This document shows positions 37,066 through 44,097 of a DNA stretch of 64,000 bases, one piece after another. Each line of letters opens with the position of its first letter. The first letter of the stretch is position 1. The stretch comes from Tractidigestivibacter montrealensis. GTDB taxonomy: Bacteria; Actinomycetota; Coriobacteriia; Coriobacteriales; Atopobiaceae. The translations under genes and the position numbers were made by a program. The DNA lies in NCBI RefSeq assembly GCF_024741235.1, contig NZ_JANSKA010000002.1, positions 248,001 to 312,000 on the forward strand, in the 5' to 3' direction. The notes under the pieces were generated by a model. The model had not been told where the DNA came from. It saw only the letters and a program-made list of their open reading frames with translations, and searched no databases.

Positions 37066-38583
37066 ATGGCAACGTTCTTCGAAGGGGAATCGCACACCTT
37101 CTCTGAGTACCTGCTTGTTCCTGGCTATTCCTCGGCGGAGAACATCCCCGCGAACGTCTCGCTCCGCACGCCCCTCGTGCGCTTCAAGCGCGGCGAGGAG
37201 CCGGCCCTGAGCCTTAACATCCCCATGGTCTCGGCCATCATGCAGGCGGTCTCCGGCCCCAAGCTTGCCGTGGCGCTTGCCCAGGAGGGTGGTCTCTCCT
37301 TTATCTATGGCTCGCAGAGTGCCGACGACGAGGCGGCCATGGTGCGAGAGGTGAAGTCCTACAAAGCTGGCTTTGTTGTCTCTGACTCCACGCTCACGCC
37401 CGACATGACGCTCGGCCAGGTCATGGAGATGAAGGAGCGCACCGGCCACTCCACCATGCCCGTCACCGACGACGGCACCTCCCACGGTCACCTCGTGGGC
37501 ATTGTGACCTCGCGTGACTATCGTCCCTCCCGCGACGACCGCGCCAAGCTCGTCTCGGAGTTCATGACCCCGCGCGAGAAGATGATCGTTGCGGAGGACG
37601 GTACCTCGCTCAAGACCGCCAACGACATCATCTGGGACAACAAGCTCAACCAGCTGCCCATCGTCGATGCAGACAACCGCCTGGTCGCGCTTGTCTTCCG
37701 CAAGGACTACGACTCCCACAAGTCCCGTCCGGACGAGCTTCTCGACCAGCACAAGCGCTACCTCGTGGGTGCCGGTATCAACACGCGCGACTACGCCGAG
37801 CGCGTCCCCAAGCTGGTGGACGCCGGCGCCGACGTGCTGTGCATCGACTCCTCCGAGGGCTTCTCGGAGTGGCAGAAGCGCACCCTTGCGTGGATTCGCG
37901 AGAACTACGGCGACTCCGTGCGCGTGGGTGCGGGCAATGTGGTCGACGCCGAGGGCTTCCGCTTCCTGGCAGACTGCGGCGCTGACTTCGTGAAGGTAGG
38001 CATTGGCGGCGGCTCCATCTGCATCACCCGTGAGCAGAAGGGCATCGGCCGCGGCCAAGCCTCCGCGCTCATCGACGTGTGCCGCGCGCGTGACGAGTAC
38101 TACGAGGAGACTGGCGTCTACGTGCCCGTGTGCTCCGACGGCGGCATCGTCTACGACTACCACATGACGCTCGCGCTGGCCATGGGTGCAGACTTCCTCA
38201 TGCTTGGCCGCTACTTCGCCCGATTTGACGAGAGCCCCACGCGCCGCGTCAACGTAAACGGCTCTTACATGAAGGAGTACTGGGGCGAGGGCTCCGCGCG
38301 CGCCCGCAACTGGCAGCGCTATGACCTGGGCGGCAACAAGAAGGGTCTCTCGTTTGTCGAGGGCGTCGACTCCTACGTGCCGTACGCCGGCCCGCTCAAG
38401 GAGAACGTCGACAACTCGCTGCTCAAGGTCCGCTCCACGATGTGCAACTGCGGTGCGCTTGACCTTGCGGAGTTCCGCGAGAAGGCCAAGCTCACGCTTG
38501 TCTCGGCCACGTCGCTCGTCGAGGGCGGCGCGCACGACGTGCTGCTCAAGGACTCCAGCCAGCAGGTGAACTTCCGCTCGTAG
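37066..38583 (+). CDS. guaB: IMP dehydrogenase
   Basis: A 505-residue IMP dehydrogenase for the first committed step of GMP synthesis (IMP to XMP with NAD). A (beta/alpha)8 barrel is interrupted by a CBS-domain pair at about residues 110-230. The catalytic loop [18 protein letters not shown] contains Cys319; the usual sequence is SICTTR, so Ile replaces the first Thr. The phosphate site [30 protein letters not shown] follows. It belongs to a divergent IMPDH subgroup, so GMP reductase is a weaker alternative. A REP-like hairpin begins 2 nt after the stop. Confidence 0.88.
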   Translation: MATFFEGESHTFSEYLLVPGYSSAENIPANVSLRTPLVRFKRGEEPALSLNIPMVSAIMQAVSGPKLAVALAQEGGLSFIYGSQSADDEAAMVREVKSYKAGFVVSDSTLTPDMTLGQVMEMKERTGHSTMPVTDDGTSHGHLVGIVTSRDYRPSRDDRAKLVSEFMTPREKMIVAEDGTSLKTANDIIWDNKLNQLPIVDADNRLVALVFRKDYDSHKSRPDELLDQHKRYLVGAGINTRDYAERVPKLVDAGADVLCIDSSEGFSEWQKRTLAWIRENYGDSVRVGAGNVVDAEGFRFLADCGADFVKVGIGGGSICITREQKGIGRGQASALIDVCRARDEYYEETGVYVPVCSDGGIVYDYHMTLALAMGADFLMLGRYFARFDESPTRRVNVNGSYMKEYWGEGSARARNWQRYDLGGNKKGLSFVEGVDSYVPYAGPLKENVDNSLLKVRSTMCNCGALDLAEFREKAKLTLVSATSLVEGGAHDVLLKDSSQQVNFRS

Positions 38584-38585
38584 AG

Positions 38586-38614
38586 TGAGACAAAGGGACA
38601 GTCCCTTTGTCTCA
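38586..38614. repeat. REP-like palindrome TGAGACAAAGGGA
   Basis: Perfect 13-bp arms TGAGACAAAGGGA / TCCCTTTGTCTCA with loop CAG, directly after the guaB stop. From memory, closely similar palindromes are scattered in many gut Gram-positive genomes. It may double as a terminator-like structure. Confidence 0.75.
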
Positions 38615-38627
38615 TGGGGGAATCAGG

Positions 38628-39734
38628 ATGGACGAGAAGGACTTCGACAACATGCGGCGTGCCGGCACCGATGCCGCGCGTCAGGTGGGCGAGGCCTTCA
38701 CGCAGATTGACTTCTCGGGCGTTTCGAAGTCGATCGAGAAGGCAGTCCGTGACGTTGGCTGGCAGCTGAGCACCTTTGGGCGAGACGAGCGCTCGCCCTA
38801 CGTCATCAGCGACCCACAGGACGTGAGCCGGGCGCGCTGGCGCATGTGGGCAGGCCTTGCGATCCTCTTCTTCGTGACAATTCCCCTGGTTGTCGTAGGG
38901 CTTGCACTTCTCGTCTTTAGCCCTTTCTCCGGCATTGTGACGCTGGCGCTCGGTGTCGCAGCGGCCGTAGCGGGCTCGCGGCTTGTGGGCAAGGGGGCGC
39001 ACGAGAAGGCCTTCGCACAGATGCTGCAGCGCGTTGACAAAGCTCTAGGGGATAGGCAGAGCGTCTCCGTGGCCGAGCTTGCCGGCGAGGCTGGCGTTCC
39101 CGTGCCGCAGCTTGTCTCGGTGCTTGATGAGGCGATATCGAGGGGGCTTATTCCCGAGGGGCATCTGGATGTCGCTGGGACCAAGAAGATGCTCTACCTT
39201 ACCGACGACGCCTGGGACGCCGTGCAGGCGCGCACGCGTCCCTCGGAGGCGACGGCTGACGAACCGGCACCCGCAACTGACGGTGACGACGTTGGGTCGT
39301 CGACTCTGCCGGAGGAGGCGCGAGAGGTGCTATCCGCCGCCACCCAGAGTGCCAAGCAGATAAGTGACTGCGCATCAAGGATCCGCGAGGCAGAGGTCAG
39401 CGCCACACTTGGACGCATCGCATCGAAGAGCGAGGACATCTGCGCCTACGTCATGCATCACCCTGAGGTTGCCTCTCAGTTCAGGCGGGCGGCAACCTAT
39501 TACCTGCCCACCACGGCCAAGCTTGCGGCGTCCTACGCCGAGCTCGAGGGACATGCGGGAGGGCCAGAGGCAGTGAGGACCCTCTCGGATCTGCGCGCAT
39601 CGTTTGCGCAGGTGGACGAGGCGCTCTCGAAGCTTTCAGACGAGCTGGTGCTTGACCAGTCGATTGACGTCCACAGCGACATCGAGGTCCTGCGCACCAT
39701 GCTTGAGCAGGATGGTCTCTCCGAGCGGGATTGA
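38628..39734 (+). CDS. XpaC-like (5-bromo-4-chloroindolyl phosphate hydrolysis) membrane protein
   Basis: A 368-residue protein with a polar N-terminus, two adjacent hydrophobic helices at about residues 72-118, a winged-helix-like stretch, and a C-terminal helical region matching the XpaC family (ISDCASRIREAEVSATLGRIASKSEDICAYV, RRAATYYLPTTAKLAASYAELE). XpaC genes usually pair with telA, which here lies 0.9 kb away on the other strand with a transposase between them. ATG 38628 is preferred over an upstream ATG inside the hairpin region. The last codons and stop (CGGGATTGA) form the first part of a REP sequence. Confidence 0.75.
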   Translation: MDEKDFDNMRRAGTDAARQVGEAFTQIDFSGVSKSIEKAVRDVGWQLSTFGRDERSPYVISDPQDVSRARWRMWAGLAILFFVTIPLVVVGLALLVFSPFSGIVTLALGVAAAVAGSRLVGKGAHEKAFAQMLQRVDKALGDRQSVSVAELAGEAGVPVPQLVSVLDEAISRGLIPEGHLDVAGTKKMLYLTDDAWDAVQARTRPSEATADEPAPATDGDDVGSSTLPEEAREVLSAATQSAKQISDCASRIREAEVSATLGRIASKSEDICAYVMHHPEVASQFRRAATYYLPTTAKLAASYAELEGHAGGPEAVRTLSDLRASFAQVDEALSKLSDELVLDQSIDVHSDIEVLRTMLEQDGLSERD

Positions 39735-39797
39735 TTTACCTGGCAATGGAATCCCATTGCCAGGTAATGGAATCCCATTGCCAGGTAACTGAATCCC
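39727..39797. repeat. REP cluster 5-prime of the RAYT gene
   Basis: The block begins with GGGATT, whose final T starts the xpaC stop TGA, continues TTTACCTGGCAATGG, and then has two tandem 21-bp units AATCCCATTGCCAGGTAA plus a partial third AATCCC. TGGCAATGG AATC CCATTGCCA is a perfect 9-bp palindrome. It ends 52 bp before the RAYT start. Confidence 0.88.
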
Positions 39798-39849
39798 ACG
39801 GTGAGTTCTGGGGTACAGATAACCACCACTCGGTTGGGAGGGGGTCTGT

Positions 39850-40608
39850 ATGCCCAGGCGCGGTCTGAGCGAATCTGGTTACTACCATATCGTTGTGAGG
39901 AGTGCGGGAAAGGTGGCGCTCTTCGAGGACGATGCTGATCGCAGATGCTATCTCAGGCTGCTCAAAGATGCGCGAGACAAAACCGGCGCACACGTTATCG
40001 CATGGGTCCTCATGACCAACCACGTTCATCTTGTTGTCGACTTTGGTGAGTTGCCGTCTTCGATTAGCGATTTCATGTTTAGTATTGACTTGCCATACAG
40101 CAAATACTTCAACGCTCGAACCGGCCGAGAGGGCACCCTCTTCCAAGGTAGTTTCTGGAGCAAGCCCATTACCGATGACGCACAGCTTGTCGCCACGGTT
40201 TTCTATGTACATATGAACCCCGAAGCCGCCGGAATAGCGTCCATGCGGGACTATCGTTGGAGCAGCTACCAAGAGTACGCAGGAACCCATTGGGTAGTGG
40301 ATACAAGCGTGCTTCTCGAATACTTCGGTGGCTTTGATGCCTTCGATGCATATGAAGGCTCGCCGAGGGACGTTGTTTGGGATGTCACGCGGTTGGATTA
40401 TGATGAGCGACTCCAAGACGAAGATGCCCTTGCCTTGGCGAAGAGTCTGGCTGGCGTGAAAACCTCAGGCGAGCTTCGAGAGGTTACTCGGTCCAGACGA
40501 GACGACATCATCCGCCTCATGAGCAGCCGCGGGGTGAGCGGCAAGACAATCGCCCGAACCTGGGGACTCGGCACTTCGACAATCTCTCGTATCCTGCGGC
40601 GGGATTGA
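39850..40608 (+). CDS. REP-associated tyrosine transposase (RAYT, Y1_Tnp)
   Basis: A 252-residue single-strand nuclease of the Y1 transposase (HUH) superfamily. The start MPRRGLSESGYYHIVVRS is typical. The metal motif is His58-Val-His60 in MTNHVHLVV, with YSKYFNARTGREGTLFQGSFWSKP and the catalytic candidate Tyr120 in FYVHMNPEAAGI. A C-terminal helix-turn-helix-like tail (VSGKTIARTWGLGTSTISRILRRD) resembles DnaA/terminal HTH fusions. RAYTs are domesticated IS200/IS605 relatives that process REP sequences. The gene has visibly lower GC than its neighbours. GGAGG precedes ATG 39850. Confidence 0.92.
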   Translation: MPRRGLSESGYYHIVVRSAGKVALFEDDADRRCYLRLLKDARDKTGAHVIAWVLMTNHVHLVVDFGELPSSISDFMFSIDLPYSKYFNARTGREGTLFQGSFWSKPITDDAQLVATVFYVHMNPEAAGIASMRDYRWSSYQEYAGTHWVVDTSVLLEYFGGFDAFDAYEGSPRDVVWDVTRLDYDERLQDEDALALAKSLAGVKTSGELREVTRSRRDDIIRLMSSRGVSGKTIARTWGLGTSTISRILRRD

Positions 40609-40671
40609 GTTACCAGGCAACGGGATTCCATTACCTGGCAACGGAATCCCGTTGCCAGGCAAACTAATCCC
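40601..40671. repeat. REP cluster 3-prime of the RAYT gene
   Basis: The block carries GGGATTGAG with the RAYT stop, then TTACCAGGCAACGG, an inverted partner, the palindrome TGGCAACGG AATC CCGTTGCCA, and on the minus strand GGGATTAG, which encodes the telA stop. It is the mirror orientation of the upstream cluster, as expected for REP pairs flanking a RAYT. Confidence 0.88.
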
Positions 40672-41818
40672 GCGAGGCCTCGAGGAGCTTGGCCTTGAGT
40701 TCCCCCTCGATCTGCGCGAGCTCGCCCTCGGCCTGCCGACGCTTCTCTCGGCCCTCTGCCTGCACGCGCTTGACCTCGTCAAGCGTCGAGATGAGCTGCT
40801 CGTTGGTGTGCTTGAGCGTCTCGATGTCCACAACGCCGCGCTCTGCCTCGCGTGCCGCGTCGACCGTTGCCACCTTGAGCTTGTCGGCATTCTTCTTGAG
40901 AAGCTCGTTTGTCATGTCGGCAACCTCGCGCTGGGCGTGGGCGGCCTGTGTGGCGTGCTCGATGCCCAGGGCGATGACCATCTGGTTCTTCCAGAGTGGA
41001 ATGGTGTTGACCACCGTAGACTGGATCTTCTCGGCCATCACCGCGTCGGAGTTCTGGACCATGCGGATCTGCGGCGCCGTCTGGAGTGCCACCTGGCGCG
41101 TGAGCTCAAGGTCGTAGATGCGCTTCTCGAAGCGGTCGCACTTCTGCGCCAGGTCGCGGGCCGCCTGGGCGTCCTCGGAAAGGCCCGTCTGTGCCGCCTT
41201 GGCCTGAAGCTGGGCGAGCTCGCCGCCGCGCACCTGCTCGAGCTTCTCCTTGCCGGCCACCACGTACATCGTGAGCTCCTTGAAATACGCCTCGTTGAGC
41301 GCGTAGAGCTGGTCGAGCGTGGCGATGTCCTTGAGGAGCGTGCGCTGGTGGCCCTCGAGGGTATCAGAGATTTCGCGCACGTTCTTCTCGACTGCGGTGT
41401 AGCGCGTGCGCAGCGCCTCAAGGTTGTTCTTCGCCTTGTGGAAGATGGCGAGAGGCCCGGACTTCTCCTGCTTGTCGGGGTCAAAGTCTTTGAGCGTCAC
41501 GATGAGAGAGCTAATGTCGTTGCCAATCTCGCCGAGGTCGTTGTTGCGCACGCCGGTTAGGGCGCGCTCGGAGAACTCGGAAACCTTGCGCTGGGAGCCC
41601 ACGCCGTAGGAAAGGACGCCTGCGGTGTCCGTGATGTCGATCTTCTCGACAAAGGCCTCGACCTTCTTGCGATCGGCTGGCGAGAGGGACTGCGCGGCGT
41701 CGTCTGCAGGCGCGGGCGTTGCGGCGGGGGAGGGCTCTGGCGTCGAGGGCTTGGGGTCGCCAAACTCCAGCTCGGGCTCGGGGATGTCCATATCGAAGTC
41801 CTGTGTGGTGTCTGCCAT
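40664..41818 (-). CDS. telA: TelA-like toxic anion resistance protein
   Basis: A 384-residue cytoplasmic TelA/KlaA-family protein: an acidic Pro-rich N-terminus of about 60 residues, then a long mostly helical core with LSYGVGSQRKVSEFSERAL, PQIRMVQNSDAVMAEKIQSTVVNTIPLWKNQMVIALG and a C-terminal coiled coil. The family is linked to tellurite or envelope stress resistance; mechanism is unknown. GGAGG precedes the ATG at 41818; an open extension upstream is not supported. Its stop TAG lies inside the REP cluster. It normally pairs with xpaC on the same strand; here they converge. Confidence 0.88.
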   Translation of the reverse strand: MADTTQDFDMDIPEPELEFGDPKPSTPEPSPAATPAPADDAAQSLSPADRKKVEAFVEKIDITDTAGVLSYGVGSQRKVSEFSERALTGVRNNDLGEIGNDISSLIVTLKDFDPDKQEKSGPLAIFHKAKNNLEALRTRYTAVEKNVREISDTLEGHQRTLLKDIATLDQLYALNEAYFKELTMYVVAGKEKLEQVRGGELAQLQAKAAQTGLSEDAQAARDLAQKCDRFEKRIYDLELTRQVALQTAPQIRMVQNSDAVMAEKIQSTVVNTIPLWKNQMVIALGIEHATQAAHAQREVADMTNELLKKNADKLKVATVDAAREAERGVVDIETLKHTNEQLISTLDEVKRVQAEGREKRRQAEGELAQIEGELKAKLLEASRD

Positions 41819-42075
41819 GGTTCCTCCAAAGGTCTGGGCTCGCGCGCGCATACTGCATTGCGGCAATTCTACCCTGTGGGGCAAGATGCTAGGCGAGAAG
41901 TGCGGAGTGGTCCCATGTGCGGGGGAGCGGTAGTGGGTCACGCACGAAACTCTCGCTTCGGCGTCTTTGCTGGCCCCCGACGGCGTACACCCGATTTCGT
42001 GGTGCCGTTGCTACGGGGCAGTTTTCGGACGGAATTCCCATCGGGCAAGCTGGAAAACGTCAATTTTTAGCCCGA

Positions 42076-42111
42076 CAGCGCCCTAGACGCAGGGGGGCGG
42101 CTAGGGCGCTG
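42076..42111. repeat. Inverted repeat CAGCGCCCTAG
   Basis: Perfect 11-bp arms CAGCGCCCTAG / CTAGGGCGCTG with a 14-nt G-rich loop. Confidence 0.7.
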
Positions 42112-42126
42112 CCCGAGAGGTGTCAA

Positions 42127-42200
42127 AACTACGCACGGTTGGGGCCGAGATGAGCAAAAGCCCTGCACTCCACAAAGCTTAACCACGACCGTGCGTAGTT
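42127..42200. repeat. Long inverted repeat AACTACGCACGGT
   Basis: Perfect 13-bp arms at 42127-42139 and 42188-42200 separated by 48 nt. The architecture resembles the 36805-36888 repeat but the arm sequence differs. Confidence 0.7.
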
Positions 42201-42253
42201 CGACGTTGCCGGGAGGGTGCGGGTCGCGCGTAGGCGCCTCCCGTGCCCTCGTG

Positions 42254-42931
42254 CTACTCGCCATCGGCGTCTCGATACGTAAAGTCCAGCGTGTAGGTGT
42301 CCTTCTCGAAGGCGGCGTTGAAGATCTGCGTCAACTGGCCCTCGGCGTTCGTCTTGGCCTCGTCGAGAAGCCCGCCGGCAACGGCCTCCTCCTCGCTTCT
42401 CTCGACGCACTGTCTGCGAAAGGCGTCGGAGTCCTCCACCGTGATGGGGTTGAAGATGTTGTTGTTCTCCTCGAGCACGCCGCTCTTGTCCATGTCGGGC
42501 GTGTTCGAGATGATGAAGGGCTGGTCAAGCGTCACGTGGAGCAGCGATTGGTCCGCCTCGTCCTGCTCGAACTCCGCAGTGGAGAGGTCTACGCCTGCCT
42601 TGATGGTGCCCGTATAGCGATATCAGAAGCTCTTCTGGGTGAACGGAACGTCAAAGAGGTCAAGGAAGTCGCGGTTGGAGTCTGTCACCTTGTCGACTAT
42701 GGCATAGTCCTGCGACGCGCTTACCAGCTCACCCTCCTCTTGCACGCGCGAGAAGACCACGCTGGGGGAGAGGGTCTGGACGGAGGGCTGGGTCTGCTCG
42801 GGCTGGGGGGCCACCAGGGGATAGATGCGCGCATAGAGGAACGCGCCAAGAACGACTCCCACAATGAAAACGACAAGCCATACCTTCAACTCACGCAGGA
42901 TTGCCTTGATGCGTTTTTCCGGCTTCTCCAT
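42254..42931 (-). pseudogene. DUF4230 protein interrupted by an in-frame TGA
   Basis: The frame starts at ATG 42931 with GGAGG upstream, has a membrane helix at about residues 17-35, and resembles DUF4230 proteins. Codon 103 (42625-42623) is TGA, between FTQKSF and YRYTGTIKAGVDL. Reading continues in the same frame for 122 more codons with good family similarity (IFNPITVEDSDAF, GLLDEAKTNAEGQL) to a stop at 42254. A single TGG to TGA change would explain it; a sequencing error or real nonsense mutation are both possible. The gene overlaps the MerR gene end by 41 bp and is probably cotranscribed with it. Confidence 0.7.
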
Positions 42932-43478
42932 CTGTGCCTCCTTCGTTGTTGTCCACGTGGATATCACTGGGTGCTCCCATAAGCTCTTGAAGCAACTCCT
43001 CGCCTGGTGCGTCGTCTTCCGACGGAGAAGCATGTCCGGGACCCAACGAGGCCCGGCCTAGCTCTTGCGCGTGGTCGTGTATCAGCGAGAGTTGCTGCGT
43101 CCTTGTCGGCTCTGCGCCAATTGCGGCGGCAAGCGCCTCCGCGCGAACGAGGCGGTCTTCAATGACTTCCAGCTGCTCGGAGAGCCTCTCCGCCTCGACA
43201 TCAAGGAGTTGCGACAACGTGTGGCCAGCCGTGTCATCCCGAAGCTGCTCGGCTGCCTGCGAGAGCGTGAGGCCTTCCCGGCGCTTCTGTGCGAGAAGGA
43301 AGAGCACTGCCAGGTCGCGCTCGTCGTAGGTGCGGCGACCCCAGCTGCCATCGCTTGGCTTGAGGACTCCCATGCCGCCGCGGCCTTGGTAGCAGGCACG
43401 CTGTATGTCGCGAAGCGATAGCCCCACGAGCCGCTCGACCTCGGCAATCTTCCAGCCACGGCGTTTTGTAGCCCCCAT
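42891..43478 (-). CDS. MerR-family transcriptional regulator
   Basis: A 195-residue regulator with an N-terminal MerR winged helix (WKIAEVERLVGLSLRDIQRACYQGRGGMGVLKPSDGSWGRRTYDERDLAVLFLLAQKRREGLTLSQ shortened here to its ends WKIAEVERL and LTLSQAAEQL), then a coiled-coil dimer helix and an acidic tail. No cysteine cluster for metal sensing is visible. GGAGG lies upstream of ATG 43478. It runs into the DUF4230 gene with a 41-bp overlap, so it may control that gene. Confidence 0.78.
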   Translation of the reverse strand: MGATKRRGWKIAEVERLVGLSLRDIQRACYQGRGGMGVLKPSDGSWGRRTYDERDLAVLFLLAQKRREGLTLSQAAEQLRDDTAGHTLSQLLDVEAERLSEQLEVIEDRLVRAEALAAAIGAEPTRTQQLSLIHDHAQELGRASLGPGHASPSEDDAPGEELLQELMGAPSDIHVDNNEGGTDGEAGKTHQGNPA

Positions 43479-43654
43479 GTGCTCACCTCCTCTTGATTAA
43501 CCAAACCTGTTCAACAGTTGAACAGCAATCGAGACCTGTCTTGATGCGGCCATTGGTTGCTGTAGCGTCCTCAAAAGGGGAAGTGATTTTCTTGCGAACG
43601 GGTACGGCGCCCATCGCGAGTGGTGCGTGGTATTGCCGTACTCCCGCTTTCTTT

Positions 43655-43721
43655 AGCGGTTTCCGATAAACGGACGCGGCATATCCGCAGGTCGTGGAAG
43701 TTGCAACTATCAGAAACCGCT
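43655..43721. repeat. Inverted repeat AGCGGTTTCCGATA
   Basis: Fourteen-base arms at 43655-43668 and 43708-43721 with one mismatch and a 39-nt spacer; third example of this arm/spacer layout in intergenic DNA here. Confidence 0.65.
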
Positions 43722-43903
43722 ATAGAACAAGGGGAGGGAGGCTGGCGGTAGCTCCGGCGCTTCAGGGGGGCGTCTTCTTGGGGTGTTGGGGCTTCTCGGC
43801 GACATTTATTGCGCGATATTCCTGAGAAAATTGCAGCCAACAGTGAAAATGGCCTTCTGGCGAGAAATAACGTGCAATAACGAGTGCGAGAGAAGACTGA
43901 CTT

Positions 43904-43996
43904 CTGGCTTAGCGATCAGGACCGCGACCGGCACGGCGCCTGGCTTAGCGACCGACAGCGGGTTCGGCCCCGCCACGGGTCCGTTCCCGCCACGGG
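43904..43996 (+). repeat. Short direct repeats before leuS
   Basis: CTGGCTTAGCGA occurs at 43904 and 43940 (36 bp apart), and CGCCACGGG occurs at 43971 and 43988 (17 bp apart). The stretch may be decayed repeat sequence. Confidence 0.5.
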
Positions 43997-44052
43997 ACCG
44001 TCTCCGCTGTGTGTCCAGCAGGTTCCGCATCCCTGCCGCGCACGGGGATACC

Positions 44053-44061
44053 TGCTAGAAT
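44053..44061 (+). promoter_or_regulatory. Extended -10 TGCTAGAAT for leuS
   Basis: TGCTAGAAT lies 36 nt before the chosen leuS start. Transcripts would begin near 44068, which rules out an ATG at 44071 as the main start. Confidence 0.5.
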
Positions 44062-44097
44062 CGACAGGCTATGCAAAGGAGCGAGAAGGGGCTTCAC

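Larger units (their letters stand above)
41819..42253. other. Intergenic region between telA and the DUF4230 gene
   Basis: No gene is seen in this 435-bp stretch. It holds the inverted repeats at 42076-42111 and 42127-42200, with telA leader sequence at its left edge. Confidence 0.5.
43479..44097. other. Intergenic region upstream of leuS
   Basis: No coding gene is convincing in this 619-bp divergent region. It contains an inverted repeat at 43655-43721, short direct repeats at 43904-43996, and the leuS promoter at 44053. Confidence 0.5.

Noticed and set aside
42535-42625. Frameshift in the DUF4230 gene
   Set aside because: The two halves are in the same frame (87 nt between the end codon and the next Met, divisible by three), so a single TGA codon, not a shift, separates them.
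42254-42931. Selenocysteine at the DUF4230 TGA
   Set aside because: No SECIS-like hairpin is evident after the codon and the context is not a redox site; a Trp codon change is simpler. Not formally excluded.
44071-44097. leuS start at ATG 44071
   Set aside because: The extended -10 at 44053-44061 places the transcript start near 44068, leaving no ribosome site for that ATG; 44098 has AAGGGG.
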